A stretch of 48,126 bases of DNA from Verrucomicrobiota bacterium (GTDB taxonomy: Bacteria; Verrucomicrobiota; Verrucomicrobiia; Limisphaerales; UBA1100): positions 1 to 48,126 of the forward strand of contig JASLKQ010000014.1 of the NCBI GenBank assembly GCA_030747505.1. The letters run 5' to 3'. The notes beneath the pieces were generated by a model that was given only the letters and a program-made list of their open reading frames with translations, searched no databases and was not told the DNA's origin. Position 1 is the stretch's first letter; the number at the start of each line of letters is the position of its first letter. The translations under genes and the position numbers were made by a program. Below, piece after piece: positions 8,946 through 16,479 of this stretch.

Positions 8946-10115
8946 TTAGAGACTATCTGTGAATTCCGCTAGTCGATCCAAAGCTTTTTCAAGATTCTCC
9001 ATGCTCGTTGCATAGCTGATTCGAATGTAATCATCCGATCCGAATGCAATACCTGGCACAGCTGCCACCTTGGCTTCAGAAAGGAGTCTTTCACAGAATT
9101 GAGCCGACTTTATGCCGGTGGCCGAAATGTTCGGAAACAGATAAAACGCACCCTGTGCGTTAACGCAATTAACGTTCTTCATCGCCATTAATTTTCCATG
9201 GGCAACAGTGCGCCGCTTTGAGAATTCGCTTAACCAGTTCCCTAGGTGGTCCTGGGGGCCGTTCAAGGCCTCAACTGCGCCAGATTGGGCGAAAGAAGTT
9301 GGGTTGCTGGTGCTGTGGCTTTGTATGGCGCTTATAGCCTTTGCTATTGGTAGCGGTGCCGCCATGAAGCCGATACGCCATCCGGTCATGGAATAGGCTT
9401 TGGCAAGTCCATGCACTATAATGGTGTGTTCCTTATGGTCTTCTGAGCAGTTCGCAACACTCTTAAAACGGGTGTCACCATAAATCAGTTTTTCATAAAT
9501 CTCATCACTCATAATGAGAACCCCTTTCTCAATGCATACATCCCCAAGTGCTTTCAGCTCCTCTGGGGTATAAACCGAGCCGGTTGGGTTGCTGGGAGAA
9601 TTCAGGATAAACAATTTAGTCTTATCGTTGATTGTTACTCTCAGTTGGTCCGGGGTTACTTTAAACTCTGTATCATCAGCCGTTTCAATAATCACAGGTT
9701 TGGCTCCAGCAAGTTTTACCATTTCCGGGTAGCTCAGCCAATAAGGGGAGGGGATGATTACCTCATCTCCAGCCTGACACAGGGCCATCATCACGTTGTA
9801 ACAGGAATGTTTACCCCCGCTTGAAACGATAATCTGCTGAGGGTCGTAGCTTAGGCCGTTTTCTCTATCAAACTTACTGGCAACTGCCGCACGAAGCTCA
9901 GGAGTGCCTGATGCGGGTGTGTATTTAGTAAATCCATCAGCCAGTGCTTTTGCGGCAGCTTGCTTGATATGTTCTGGCGTATCAAAATCAGGTTCGCCCG
10001 CACCCAGCCCGATCACATCCTCACCAGCCGCCTTGAGTTCCTTTGCCTTGGCGGTTATTGCCAATGTTATTGAGGGAGTCAGAGATGCAGCTCGTTCAGA
10101 AAGTCTGTATTCCAT
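8946..10115 (-). CDS. Class I pyridoxal-phosphate aminotransferase, aspartate type
   Basis: This 389-residue enzyme is a fold-type I aminotransferase of the Ib aspartate aminotransferase subgroup, which interconverts aspartate or related amino acids with 2-oxo acids in the cytoplasm. The N-terminal SERAASLTPSITLAI and GLGAGEPDFDTPEHI are subgroup hallmarks. SNPTGSVYTPEEL near 170 and the PLP lysine in HGLAKAYSMTGWRIG (lysine near 239) are present, and the arginine binding the substrate alpha-carboxylate is probably in DYIRISYA near 365. Some members also accept prephenate or other substrates, so exact specificity is open. The start is preceded by a pyrimidine-rich stretch rather than a ribosome-binding site. 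It is the last of three minus-strand genes. Confidence 0.9.
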   Translation of the reverse strand: MEYRLSERAASLTPSITLAITAKAKELKAAGEDVIGLGAGEPDFDTPEHIKQAAAKALADGFTKYTPASGTPELRAAVASKFDRENGLSYDPQQIIVSSGGKHSCYNVMMALCQAGDEVIIPSPYWLSYPEMVKLAGAKPVIIETADDTEFKVTPDQLRVTINDKTKLFILNSPSNPTGSVYTPEELKALGDVCIEKGVLIMSDEIYEKLIYGDTRFKSVANCSEDHKEHTIIVHGLAKAYSMTGWRIGFMAAPLPIAKAISAIQSHSTSNPTSFAQSGAVEALNGPQDHLGNWLSEFSKRRTVAHGKLMAMKNVNCVNAQGAFYLFPNISATGIKSAQFCERLLSEAKVAAVPGIAFGSDDYIRISYATSMENLEKALDRLAEFTDSL

Positions 10116-10160
10116 TGCGCGGGGAGGGTAGGGAGGGAAGCTGAATCGAGCAAGAGAGAA

Positions 10161-11204
10161 TCAGCGGAAAATTAGTAGATCCATCAATCTCTGCCCCTTG
10201 CTGGTAAAGATCCATTTCTGCCCTTTACGAAAAACCAATCCACTGCATGGATGGTTCTCGCGAAGACCTTCATCAACATGCCTTATCCGATATTTTACTC
10301 CAAAACTATCTACTTTTCCGCGGCGAGGAACCATTCGAATTGGGATACCGATAAAATTGAGGTCCAAGTCCCAAGCAACAGGAGCGCCTCCTCCTATATT
10401 GGTATCATCAATCAGTTGTGGGTAGCGATCAATCCAGTCCAATTCTCCCTGGAACACGGTCACCGTACAGAGTGCGGGCATAGATCTTAAATACTGTTTA
10501 AGGCTGAACTTTCCTCTAGAATTTAGTTTAAGTATTTGTGCGGCATCCAACCCCAGTAAATTGATGCCGCTCCAGTTCCTGTGAAGATTCCTCCCATCCT
10601 TGTACCAAGTGGGAAACCATTGATCAAATTTACTGTTTATTTGAACGCCAATCTCAAAATGCAAATGCGCACGCCACTTTGCAATGTCCTCTTGAGTATT
10701 GGTGGTTCTCCCCAAAATGCCGATGAGGCTTCCTGCCTGCAGCTTGTCACCAATATTTATACCAGTTTCAATTCTTTGCAAATGTGCGTACAAAGTGTAA
10801 GCGGGAAGATCGTCAACCTCGTGGCTAAGCACGACATATTTACCGTAATTCGAGGCAGAAGCCTTCCTGTTTATGTGCACCGTCACCCCTTCTCTGGACG
10901 CGAACACCTCATCAAGAGGCTCATGATTTTCGTCTCGGGTCAGAGTGAGTATATCAATACCTTCGTGAATTCTGGTACGGCTATTTCGAACGCAGCCATA
11001 AGCCCCACTTTGCCAAGGTCTCTCAAGGTTGGTGCGGGCGAAAAAGTTTGTCTCATTGCCTGCCTTTAACAATTGAGTGTTGGCTGTAGGGAAAATGAAT
11101 TGGGGGTTTTGATCCGGCTGAGAAACAGGCTTTCTGACGGAGTTGCCATCGTGAGGCTTGCACGAGGATAAAGCCAAAAAAACAAAACTAAAATATAGAC
11201 GCAT
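10161..11204 (-). CDS. M23 family metallopeptidase, probable lipoprotein
   Basis: A 347-residue exported protein with an M23 (LytM/lysostaphin-type) domain, a fold that cleaves peptidoglycan cross-links or, when inactive, regulates amidases. The first residues form a short signal ending LSSC, a plausible lipobox with Cys15. The zinc ligands look intact: HEGID (HxxxD, near 80) and AHLHFEIG (HxH, near 178), with YTLYAHL between them. A tail of roughly 150 residues after the catalytic domain has no recognisable fold. It is transcribed with the small SecD-head-like lipoprotein upstream, 57 bases away, and the aminotransferase downstream. Cell-wall remodelling is the likely role. Confidence 0.85.
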   Translation of the reverse strand: MRLYFSFVFLALSSCKPHDGNSVRKPVSQPDQNPQFIFPTANTQLLKAGNETNFFARTNLERPWQSGAYGCVRNSRTRIHEGIDILTLTRDENHEPLDEVFASREGVTVHINRKASASNYGKYVVLSHEVDDLPAYTLYAHLQRIETGINIGDKLQAGSLIGILGRTTNTQEDIAKWRAHLHFEIGVQINSKFDQWFPTWYKDGRNLHRNWSGINLLGLDAAQILKLNSRGKFSLKQYLRSMPALCTVTVFQGELDWIDRYPQLIDDTNIGGGAPVAWDLDLNFIGIPIRMVPRRGKVDSFGVKYRIRHVDEGLRENHPCSGLVFRKGQKWIFTSKGQRLMDLLIFR

Positions 11205-11261
11205 TCCGGCGGGGCATTTCTCAACGTTTACCTGTGCGGGTAAGGACTGATTTGGTATTCA

Positions 11262-11759
11262 CTATTCTAATGTTTCGTTTACGAGTTCAATAATGCTTTC
11301 GGACTCTTCACGAGAAGCGTCAGGAGTAAATATCATTGTTGAACTCCTAATGGTTCCGCGTATATATGAAACTCCTATACAACGCGAGTTAACACTGTTT
11401 GTCTTGGATTGGTCGCTCTGAGCAACAACCACATAAAGTCTTCGATCTCTATAATTAGTCGTCAAGAATTCCATTAAAGCCTGTCCACGTGTGGTGAAAT
11501 TCAACTGAATTGCATGAAGGCCATCCTGGGTATCAACCACCTGTGAATCTTTCAACATGCCAGGGCCGCCAACCAACACGGGCTTAGGGGCAACATGAAC
11601 CATTTTCGGACTCGCTTGATACACCTTTAAAAGCATCGTTTCTGCTTCTTGCTGTGGGAATTCCTCGATGAAAAACGCAAGCTGAGCTTTGTTGCGTTTG
11701 GTTTCCACGGGATAGTTACACCCGGTGCTTAAAACGATTACCGTCAATAATTTGAGCAT
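11262..11759 (-). CDS. Small lipoprotein resembling the SecD P1 head domain
   Basis: A 165-residue lipoprotein of unknown function. The ATG at 11759 is preferred over a GTG at 11768 because it gives a compact signal MLKLLTVIVLSTGC with a lipobox at Cys14. The C-terminal half (about 80-162) reads like the periplasmic P1 head of SecD: GLHAIQLNFTTRGQALMEF, then a short strand LYVVVAQ, then GVSYIRGTI and DASREESESIIELVN. This matches in order the SecD stretch in this same window (GVPEIHFTLDALGANQF, LLCIVLDG, INSRIHARGQI, SFSEEEASMLANSL). It has no transmembrane SecD portion. The similarity is by eye and needs a profile search. It may act at the periplasmic face of the membrane. Confidence 0.7.
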   Translation of the reverse strand: MLKLLTVIVLSTGCNYPVETKRNKAQLAFFIEEFPQQEAETMLLKVYQASPKMVHVAPKPVLVGGPGMLKDSQVVDTQDGLHAIQLNFTTRGQALMEFLTTNYRDRRLYVVVAQSDQSKTNSVNSRCIGVSYIRGTIRSSTMIFTPDASREESESIIELVNETLE

Positions 11760-11990
11760 ATATTGCACTCAGCACTCGATAACATCTGTATGGTTAGGTC
11801 CTGTAAAGGCCGAATAATTACCATCGAGCAAGTGCTTCAGTCGACTGGATAAAAACATATCAGTACTGTGAAAAAGGTGACAATAATTACCGGTGGACGA
11901 ACCCGAATAAAGTGGTACGTTGAATTTAGTTCCTTGAAAGAACAGAAGCCGAAGGCTGACTTGCTTAGCCGTAGGTTTCTCTAGATAAAT
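11760..11990. other. Non-coding start of the 1.3-kb intergenic region
   Basis: No credible gene lies between the minus-strand lipoprotein gene and cysK (11760-13068). This first part holds an imperfect inverted repeat, AGCACTCGAT at 11771-11780 against ATCGA at 11823-11827 and GTGCT at 11832-11836, and a direct repeat AATAATTACC at 11813-11822 and 11882-11891. It probably contains the promoter for the lipoprotein gene on the minus strand and one for the structured RNA on the plus strand, but I cannot point to convincing -35/-10 pairs. Confidence 0.5.
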
Positions 11991-12206
11991 CCCGGGATAA
12001 CCGGGCGAAAGGATAGGCGTGGTTGGTACGCTTGTCCCCTATCAAACCATTTGGCCCGATTAGGCGATATTCCGAAGGTTCGTTTTCAGCGGATTGAAGG
12101 GGTTTTCGGCAAATTGGAAACCTCCAAATGGAACGAAGGCAAAGTTCACTTAGGTGCCCAGTGGTGTTCGCGCATCACTGAACGCGATATGGTGCCTATG
12201 AAGTGA
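11991..12206 (+). ncRNA. Strongly structured non-coding segment, upstream part
   Basis: The segment is full of complementary arms and has no usable reading frame. Visible are CCCGG/CCGGG (11991-11995/12001-12005), GATAGG/CCTATC (12012-12017/12038-12043), a long-range pair CCATTTGG/CCAAATGG (12047-12054/12124-12131), and a compound hairpin at 12146-12206. The hairpin pairs TCACTT with AAGTGA, AGGTGCC with GGTGCCT using two G-U pairs, and CAGTGGTG with CATCACTG. The loop TTCGCG could also pair with CGCGA just after it (a pseudoknot). G-U pairs on one strand suggest function as RNA. Strand is inferred from the downstream terminator. It may be the 5' part of the RNA at 12420-12972 or a separate element. 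Confidence 0.45.
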
Positions 12207-12419
12207 GGGGGTGTGGACCTCAATTGAGTACACTAGAAGTGACCCCGAGCTTGGCTTGGTGAGTGTGTGTCAGGGTGATGTTCCTTGTGGACGTAGCCCG
12301 GTTTAACACACAAACAAACCAGCCCAGATTTATGTTTTTAGGAATTTAGATCTGAGTCAGAAGCTTGAGCCAGCTTTGAGCTCAAGTTGAACACAGTTGC
12401 CTGGAAGGCATTGATTGCC

Positions 12420-12972
12420 TACTGAGATATCAACACGGCGGAAGCCACAAATTGGCCGGAAGCGGCCAGCCGGACGAAATCCTCCGAAAGGAGAACAAAA
12501 GCCGGGGGTTCCGTCGGGATAGCCACGTGCCTAGGACGACGGTCGTGAAAACTATCCGAAACCGTGGCGATGCGGCAAAATCCGCAGCGCTGCAAAGTAA
12601 ATAGAAAGGCAATCTGAGGGTTAAGAGGCGAGACCCGTGGTGCAGGCGAACGCATCGTCACAAGCGATGGCCGACCTGTTACCAAAGGGCTGGGATGCGA
12701 ATGGATTACTTGCGTGTCCCTGTCTGGTTCGCAGGTCAGTGGCCGCAACCACTGGCTGAGCGGGCAAATAAACCTCACCCAATAATCCATGTGCCGTAAG
12801 GCCTTGGACGGCCCTGCTATGAGGCCGCCAACTCCGCAAGTCACGGAGAATAGCGTCGGGGAGCAGCAGACCCACAATGTGGGTGCCAAACGGCTGCAAC
12901 GGGAAAGAGCGAGTGGCGACCGCCCACTCCCCAAATTTGTCCCTTCCGGACTTGTTCTGGAAGGGGCTTTTT
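12420..12972 (+). ncRNA. Large structured non-coding RNA candidate (about 550 nt)
   Basis: This block is visibly richer in G+C than neighbouring genes and contains successive hairpins: GGC/GCC closing a GGAA loop (12437-12446), TGGCC/GGCCA (12453-12468), CTCC/GGAG with a GAAA tetraloop (12482-12493), TGCGG/CCGCA (12571-12586), CATCG/CGATG (12653-12669) inside CAGG/CCTG, CAGTGG/CCACTG (12737-12754), GCCGT/ACGGC (12793-12812), CTCCG/CGGAG (12832-12848) and ACCCAC/GTGGGT (12870-12884). ATGGATTA (12701-12708) pairs perfectly with TAATCCAT (12783-12790), enclosing several hairpins. A strong + strand terminator ends it. It lacks RNase P, tmRNA, SRP and group II domain V signatures. Size and architecture recall HEARO/OMEGA RNAs of IscB-type transposons, but no IscB gene is present. 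Identity is open, and the 5' end may lie further upstream. Confidence 0.55.
12941..12972 (+). terminator. Factor-independent terminator of the structured RNA
   Basis: A 10-base-pair stem, CCCTTCCGGA with TCTGGAAGGG (one G-U pair), closes a five-base loop CTTGT and is followed by GC and five T residues. The T-run lies only on the plus strand side, which sets the direction. It separates the structured RNA from cysK, or could act as an attenuator of readthrough into cysK. Confidence 0.85.
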
Positions 12973-12992
12973 GTTTCCAGCATTTTATAAAG

Positions 12993-13038
12993 CACGGGTT
13001 TTCTCGTGAAAATACTTGCCCCCACGGGTTTAACCGTG
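12993..13038 (+). promoter_or_regulatory. Tandem 16-base dyads upstream of cysK
   Basis: Two near-identical 16-base elements, CACGGGTTTTCTCGTG (12993-13008) and CACGGGTTTAACCGTG (13023-13038), agree at 13 of 16 positions and start 30 bases apart, about three DNA turns. Each is an inverted repeat with CACG and CGTG arms. They end 30 bases before the cysK ATG. They could be twin operator sites for a dimeric regulator of cysteine synthesis, or paired RNA hairpins in the leader. The repetition is seen; the role is inferred. Confidence 0.45.
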
Positions 13039-13068
13039 TTCATTCCGCAGACACCCTTTTCAAGAATT

Positions 13069-14076
13069 ATGGGAAAAATTTATAATAACATCGTCGAGAC
13101 TGTGGGCGGCACGCCGCTTGTGAAACTCAATAAAGTTACTCAGGGGATCGACGCCACTGTTTTACTGAAATGCGAATTCTTCAATCCGCTCTCAAGCGTA
13201 AAAGACAGGATTGGCATGGCTATGGTTGAAGCGGCAGAGCGAGATGGCACTCTTACTAAAGATACGGTAATCATTGAGCCAACTAGCGGTAATACAGGCA
13301 TAGCATTGGCTTTCGTGGCCGCTTCCAAAGGTTATAAATTAATTCTTACCATGCCTGAAAGCATGTCCCTGGAAAGGCGCACTTTACTCGCAATGCTTGG
13401 GGCTGATCTAGTCCTTACTCCCGCGGCAAAAGGCATGAAGGGAGCCATTGCAATGGCTGAGAAACTTGCCGCAGAAACGGAAAATTCATGGATTCCTCAG
13501 CAATTCGAAAACCCTGCCAACCCCGCGATCCATCGTGAAACCACTGCCAAAGAAATTTGGGAAGATACCGAAGGGGCCGTTGATATTGTGGTTTCAGGTG
13601 TTGGAACCGGTGGTACTATTACTGGGTGCGTCGAAGTCATCGGGGCCCAAAAGCCTGGCTTTAAGGCCATCGCAGTTGAGCCAGAGGATTCTCCGGTTAT
13701 TTCGCAAACATTGGCAGGAGATGAATTAACACCGGGCCCACACAAAATTCAGGGAACCGGGGCAGGGTTCATTCCTGGGAATTTACATTTAAAGGGATCT
13801 GACGGTTCTGATCAGGTGACCGAATGCATAAAGGTTTCTAACGATGATGCATTTGTAATGGCCCGGCAATTAGCGTACGAAGAAGGCATTTTGGCCGGGA
13901 TTTCCACCGGTGCCAATGTGTGGGCGGCGATGGAAGTCGCAAAACGTCCCGAAAATAAGGATAAAACAATCGTTACAATCGCATGCTCTACCGGAGAACG
14001 CTATCTAAGCACTCCCTTGGCTGAAGCGTCCCGCAATAAGGTTTCGGAATTAACGGTTCAAGATCCAGCCGAATGA
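13069..14076 (+). CDS. cysK: Cysteine synthase (O-acetylserine sulfhydrylase)
   Basis: A PLP enzyme that makes L-cysteine from O-acetylserine and sulfide in the cytoplasm. The 335-residue product has the family start [17 protein letters not shown], the PLP lysine in SSVKDRIG near 43, the substrate loop [11 protein letters not shown] near 68, the phosphate-binding glycine loop [12 protein letters not shown] near 175, and the C-terminal [11 protein letters not shown]. The frame is open back to an ATG at 13006, but the ATG at 13069 is chosen because it gives the standard CysK N-terminus and the extra 21 residues match nothing known. No ribosome-binding site is visible. Two dyad elements and a terminator lie just upstream, so expression may be regulated. 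Confidence 0.95.
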   Translation: MGKIYNNIVETVGGTPLVKLNKVTQGIDATVLLKCEFFNPLSSVKDRIGMAMVEAAERDGTLTKDTVIIEPTSGNTGIALAFVAASKGYKLILTMPESMSLERRTLLAMLGADLVLTPAAKGMKGAIAMAEKLAAETENSWIPQQFENPANPAIHRETTAKEIWEDTEGAVDIVVSGVGTGGTITGCVEVIGAQKPGFKAIAVEPEDSPVISQTLAGDELTPGPHKIQGTGAGFIPGNLHLKGSDGSDQVTECIKVSNDDAFVMARQLAYEEGILAGISTGANVWAAMEVAKRPENKDKTIVTIACSTGERYLSTPLAEASRNKVSELTVQDPAE

Positions 14077-14235
14077 AAATCATTCAGTAAAAAAACGTTG
14101 CTAGTTGATAATATTTAGGCCCTAATGCATCCGGTTTCACGCTCCCTGAACGTTTATTCGCTAAGGGAATCCTCGTTCGAAGTATCCGGTTCAGGCATTT
14201 ATCCTGTCGCGTCTCGTTCGTTAACACCACATAGT

Positions 14236-15366
14236 ATGGCAAAAATCAATAAGGCAGATTATCCCGAGGAAGGAGAAGGATATCTGGAGATTTCCGACAA
14301 GGGCTTCGGCTTCCTGCGTTCTCCGGGCAATCGTTTTCAGTCAAAACCAAGCGATATTTTCGTGACACCTGACACAATTAGGCGCCATTACCTACGCGAG
14401 GGCTGTTTCATCAAGGGTCGTCTTGTTCCTCCTCACAAGGGACACAGTCCCCAGCTCCGTGAGATTTTCAGCGTCAATGAAATGCCATTCAAGGAGTATA
14501 CTGAATGTCCTCGCTTTGAGAATTTAACTACCATTGATCCAATAGATAAATTCGATCTCGAAACCACTCCAGACGTAATCGAAACCCGGGTGATTGACTT
14601 GGTAACTCCCATTGGCAAAGGGACACGAGGTCTGATAGTTGCTCCGCCACGCACAGGCAAAACCACTGTTCTTAAGCAGATATGCAATTCAATCACCACT
14701 AACCACCCGGAAGTGAAGACCATTGTGATGCTGATTGATGAGCGCCCTGAAGAGGTTACCGACTTTGAGCGCTCAGTGGATGCCGAGGTTGTGGCCTCTT
14801 CAAACGACATGGATTTGGAAACCCACGTGCGTTTGTCGCGTTTTATGATTGAACGTTGTCGACGCATGGTGGAGTGCGGGCAGGACGTTTTTGTCCTTAT
14901 GGATTCCATAACGCGTATTGCTCGCGCCTACAACAACGTTAAAGGAGGCAGCGGAAGAACGATGTCTGGAGGCGTTGATGCTAGGGCACTCGAAATACCA
15001 AGGCGAATGTTTGCTGCTGCAAGGAATATTGAAGATGGCGGTTCGCTTACCATAATAGCTACCGCGCTTGTCGATACGGGCAGCCGAATGGATGAGCTAA
15101 TTTTTCAAGAGTTTAAGGGGACCGGTAACATGGAACTTATCTTGGACCGAAAGCTGGCCGAACGCCGACTGTATCCTGCTATCGATATCCCTAAGAGTGG
15201 CACTCGAAAAGAAGAGAAGCTCTTTCCTGAAATACATTTGGATGCCATTCACAAACTTCGACGCACTATGGTTGACCTTGATCCGATTAATGCCATGGAG
15301 ACGCTTACCGGAGCCCTCAAAAAACATCCCACAAACGCAGAGTTGCTTTCCAAGCTCAAAACCTGA
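14236..15366 (+). CDS. rho: Transcription termination factor Rho, short N-terminus
   Basis: Rho is the hexameric RNA-dependent ATPase that ends untranslated transcripts. From the ATG at 14236 the product is 376 residues. It has a cold-shock-like RNA-binding domain ([17 protein letters not shown] near 14-30), Walker [10 protein letters not shown] near 136-144, [15 protein letters not shown] near 168, the Q-loop region with GGVDARAL, and RNA-contacting [10 protein letters not shown] near the C-terminus. The frame extends upstream to an ATG at 14125, but those 37 residues are not the usual Rho_N helical bundle, so either start gives a Rho lacking that subdomain. No ribosome-binding site is clear at either start. 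It lies 159 bases after cysK and 16 before the WYL gene. Confidence 0.93.
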   Translation: MAKINKADYPEEGEGYLEISDKGFGFLRSPGNRFQSKPSDIFVTPDTIRRHYLREGCFIKGRLVPPHKGHSPQLREIFSVNEMPFKEYTECPRFENLTTIDPIDKFDLETTPDVIETRVIDLVTPIGKGTRGLIVAPPRTGKTTVLKQICNSITTNHPEVKTIVMLIDERPEEVTDFERSVDAEVVASSNDMDLETHVRLSRFMIERCRRMVECGQDVFVLMDSITRIARAYNNVKGGSGRTMSGGVDARALEIPRRMFAAARNIEDGGSLTIIATALVDTGSRMDELIFQEFKGTGNMELILDRKLAERRLYPAIDIPKSGTRKEEKLFPEIHLDAIHKLRRTMVDLDPINAMETLTGALKKHPTNAELLSKLKT

Positions 15367-15382
15367 GCATCCTCATAAAAAT

Positions 15383-16399
15383 ATGGCTTCCGCCAAAGGA
15401 GGAAAATCAAGGAAACTCAAACAAGGGCAGCGCCCCGTTCTCTACTCCCGCCCTCCGCTCGAGCGGATGATGGAAATTCATGAGTCGGTTAAGCGGAGCA
15501 ACTTTCCTAACGCCACCACGCTCGCCACAAAGCTGGAAGTTAGCACTAAGACCATCCATCGTGATATTCAATTTATGCGTGATCGATGGGGTTTACCCAT
15601 TGAATTTGACGCAGCCTACAACGGATTTAGGTATACGCATCCAGTTGAATCCTTTCCGATGCTTCAAATTAACGAAGGGGAGCTCTTTGCGCTGCTCATT
15701 GCTGACAAGGCTTTGCAAAACTATCGTGGGACAGTTTTTGAAAAGCGCCTGTCCAGTGCGTTCCGGAAAATTGCCGACTCACTGCCGGATGCGGTTAATA
15801 TTCATTTAAATGAATGGGACTCAGCGCTTAGCTTTCGGCATACCGGTGAATCTGAAGTCGAGGTGGGAATCTTCGACAAAGTTTGTCAAGCTGCCGCCAA
15901 GCGCCGTCAACTACAGATTTTGTATCGCAAGCCAAATCAGAAACCTGAAGAACGTGTTGTCGATCCATACCAGCTAGCAAATATTAATAACGAGTGGTAT
16001 CTTTACGCGTTCGATCACAAACGAGCAGATATACGCTGTTTCGTGCCCGCACGGATTATTGATATCACCACCACCGGAAAAACTTTTGATCGGCCCGACT
16101 CTTTTTCATTAGATCAATATTTGTCTGATTCATTCGGAGTATATAAGGGGGATGAGTCATATAATATTTGCGTTAGGTTCAGCAAGGCTGTCGCACCTTT
16201 TATTAAGGAAAAGAATTGGCATCCCACACAGGAAATTAAGGATCTCGATAATGGTAGCATTGAATTATATTTACAATTGAGTCACTTGTCAGATATTCAA
16301 AGATGGATTCTTAGCTGGGGCAGTAATGCTGTTGCTCTTTCCCCAAAGGAATTAGTCGATTCAATCCAGAGAGAAGCACAGGGGATTGTGGATAACTAA
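15383..16399 (+). CDS. WYL-domain transcriptional regulator
   Basis: A 338-residue DNA-binding regulator. The start at 15383 follows the rho stop by 16 bases; a longer in-frame version would overlap rho by 170 bases. It has a lysine-rich N-terminal tail, a DeoR-type helix-turn-helix (about 45-85, with ATTLATKLEVSTKTIHRDI), and a WYL domain (about 165-235) with the defining EWYLYAFDH and the arginine of RCFVPARI. A WCX-like dimerisation region ends the protein. WYL domains sense nucleic acids or nucleotides in the proteins studied, such as PafBC and BrxR. Tight linkage to rho suggests co-transcription, but its targets cannot be deduced here. Confidence 0.88.
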   Translation: MASAKGGKSRKLKQGQRPVLYSRPPLERMMEIHESVKRSNFPNATTLATKLEVSTKTIHRDIQFMRDRWGLPIEFDAAYNGFRYTHPVESFPMLQINEGELFALLIADKALQNYRGTVFEKRLSSAFRKIADSLPDAVNIHLNEWDSALSFRHTGESEVEVGIFDKVCQAAAKRRQLQILYRKPNQKPEERVVDPYQLANINNEWYLYAFDHKRADIRCFVPARIIDITTTGKTFDRPDSFSLDQYLSDSFGVYKGDESYNICVRFSKAVAPFIKEKNWHPTQEIKDLDNGSIELYLQLSHLSDIQRWILSWGSNAVALSPKELVDSIQREAQGIVDN

Positions 16400-16448
16400 G
16401 GCGCAAATCCACTTGGCCATTGATCAAATTCACCGGACTATCCCTTAG

Positions 16449-16473
16449 CCCGCAATTTTGTGGGTAAAAGGAG
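16449..16473 (+). promoter_or_regulatory. Hairpin and strong ribosome-binding site before smc
   Basis: AAAAGGAG at 16466-16473 sits six bases before the smc ATG, one of the few good Shine-Dalgarno sequences in this window. Just before it, CCCGCA (16449-16454) can pair with TGTGGG (16459-16464) around an ATTT loop. The hairpin leaves the ribosome-binding site exposed, so it may simply be a local structure. Confidence 0.5.
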
Positions 16474-16479
16474 TTTTTC

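Noticed and set aside
12230-12262. Possible insertion-sequence end
   Set aside because: The stretch with CTCAATTGAG flanked by GGGGT and ACCCC faintly recalls IS3-type ends, but there is no matching partner end, target duplication or transposase.
12419-12934. Minus-strand open frame of 171 codons across the structured region
   Set aside because: It lies opposite the hairpin-rich block, is rich in Arg, Ser, Pro and Cys, resembles no family, and has overlapping alternative frames. It looks like a by-product of G+C-rich RNA sequence.
12420-12972. RNase P RNA, tmRNA or group II intron
   Set aside because: The RNase P core (GAGGAAAGTCCG), a tmRNA tag and T-arm ending, and a domain V with AGC triad were looked for on both strands and not seen. 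Identity remains open.
12621-13043. Second minus-strand open frame of 140 codons in the same region
   Set aside because: It overlaps the first in another frame, crosses the terminator and cysK leader, and has no recognisable domain.
13006-13068. Longer N-terminus for cysK
   Set aside because: The 21 extra residues include the dyad element and do not match cysteine synthases, which begin where the ATG at 13069 starts.
15197-15382. Longer N-terminus for the WYL regulator overlapping rho
   Set aside because: It would overlap rho by 170 bases in another frame; the ATG at 15383 gives a normal start and spacing.
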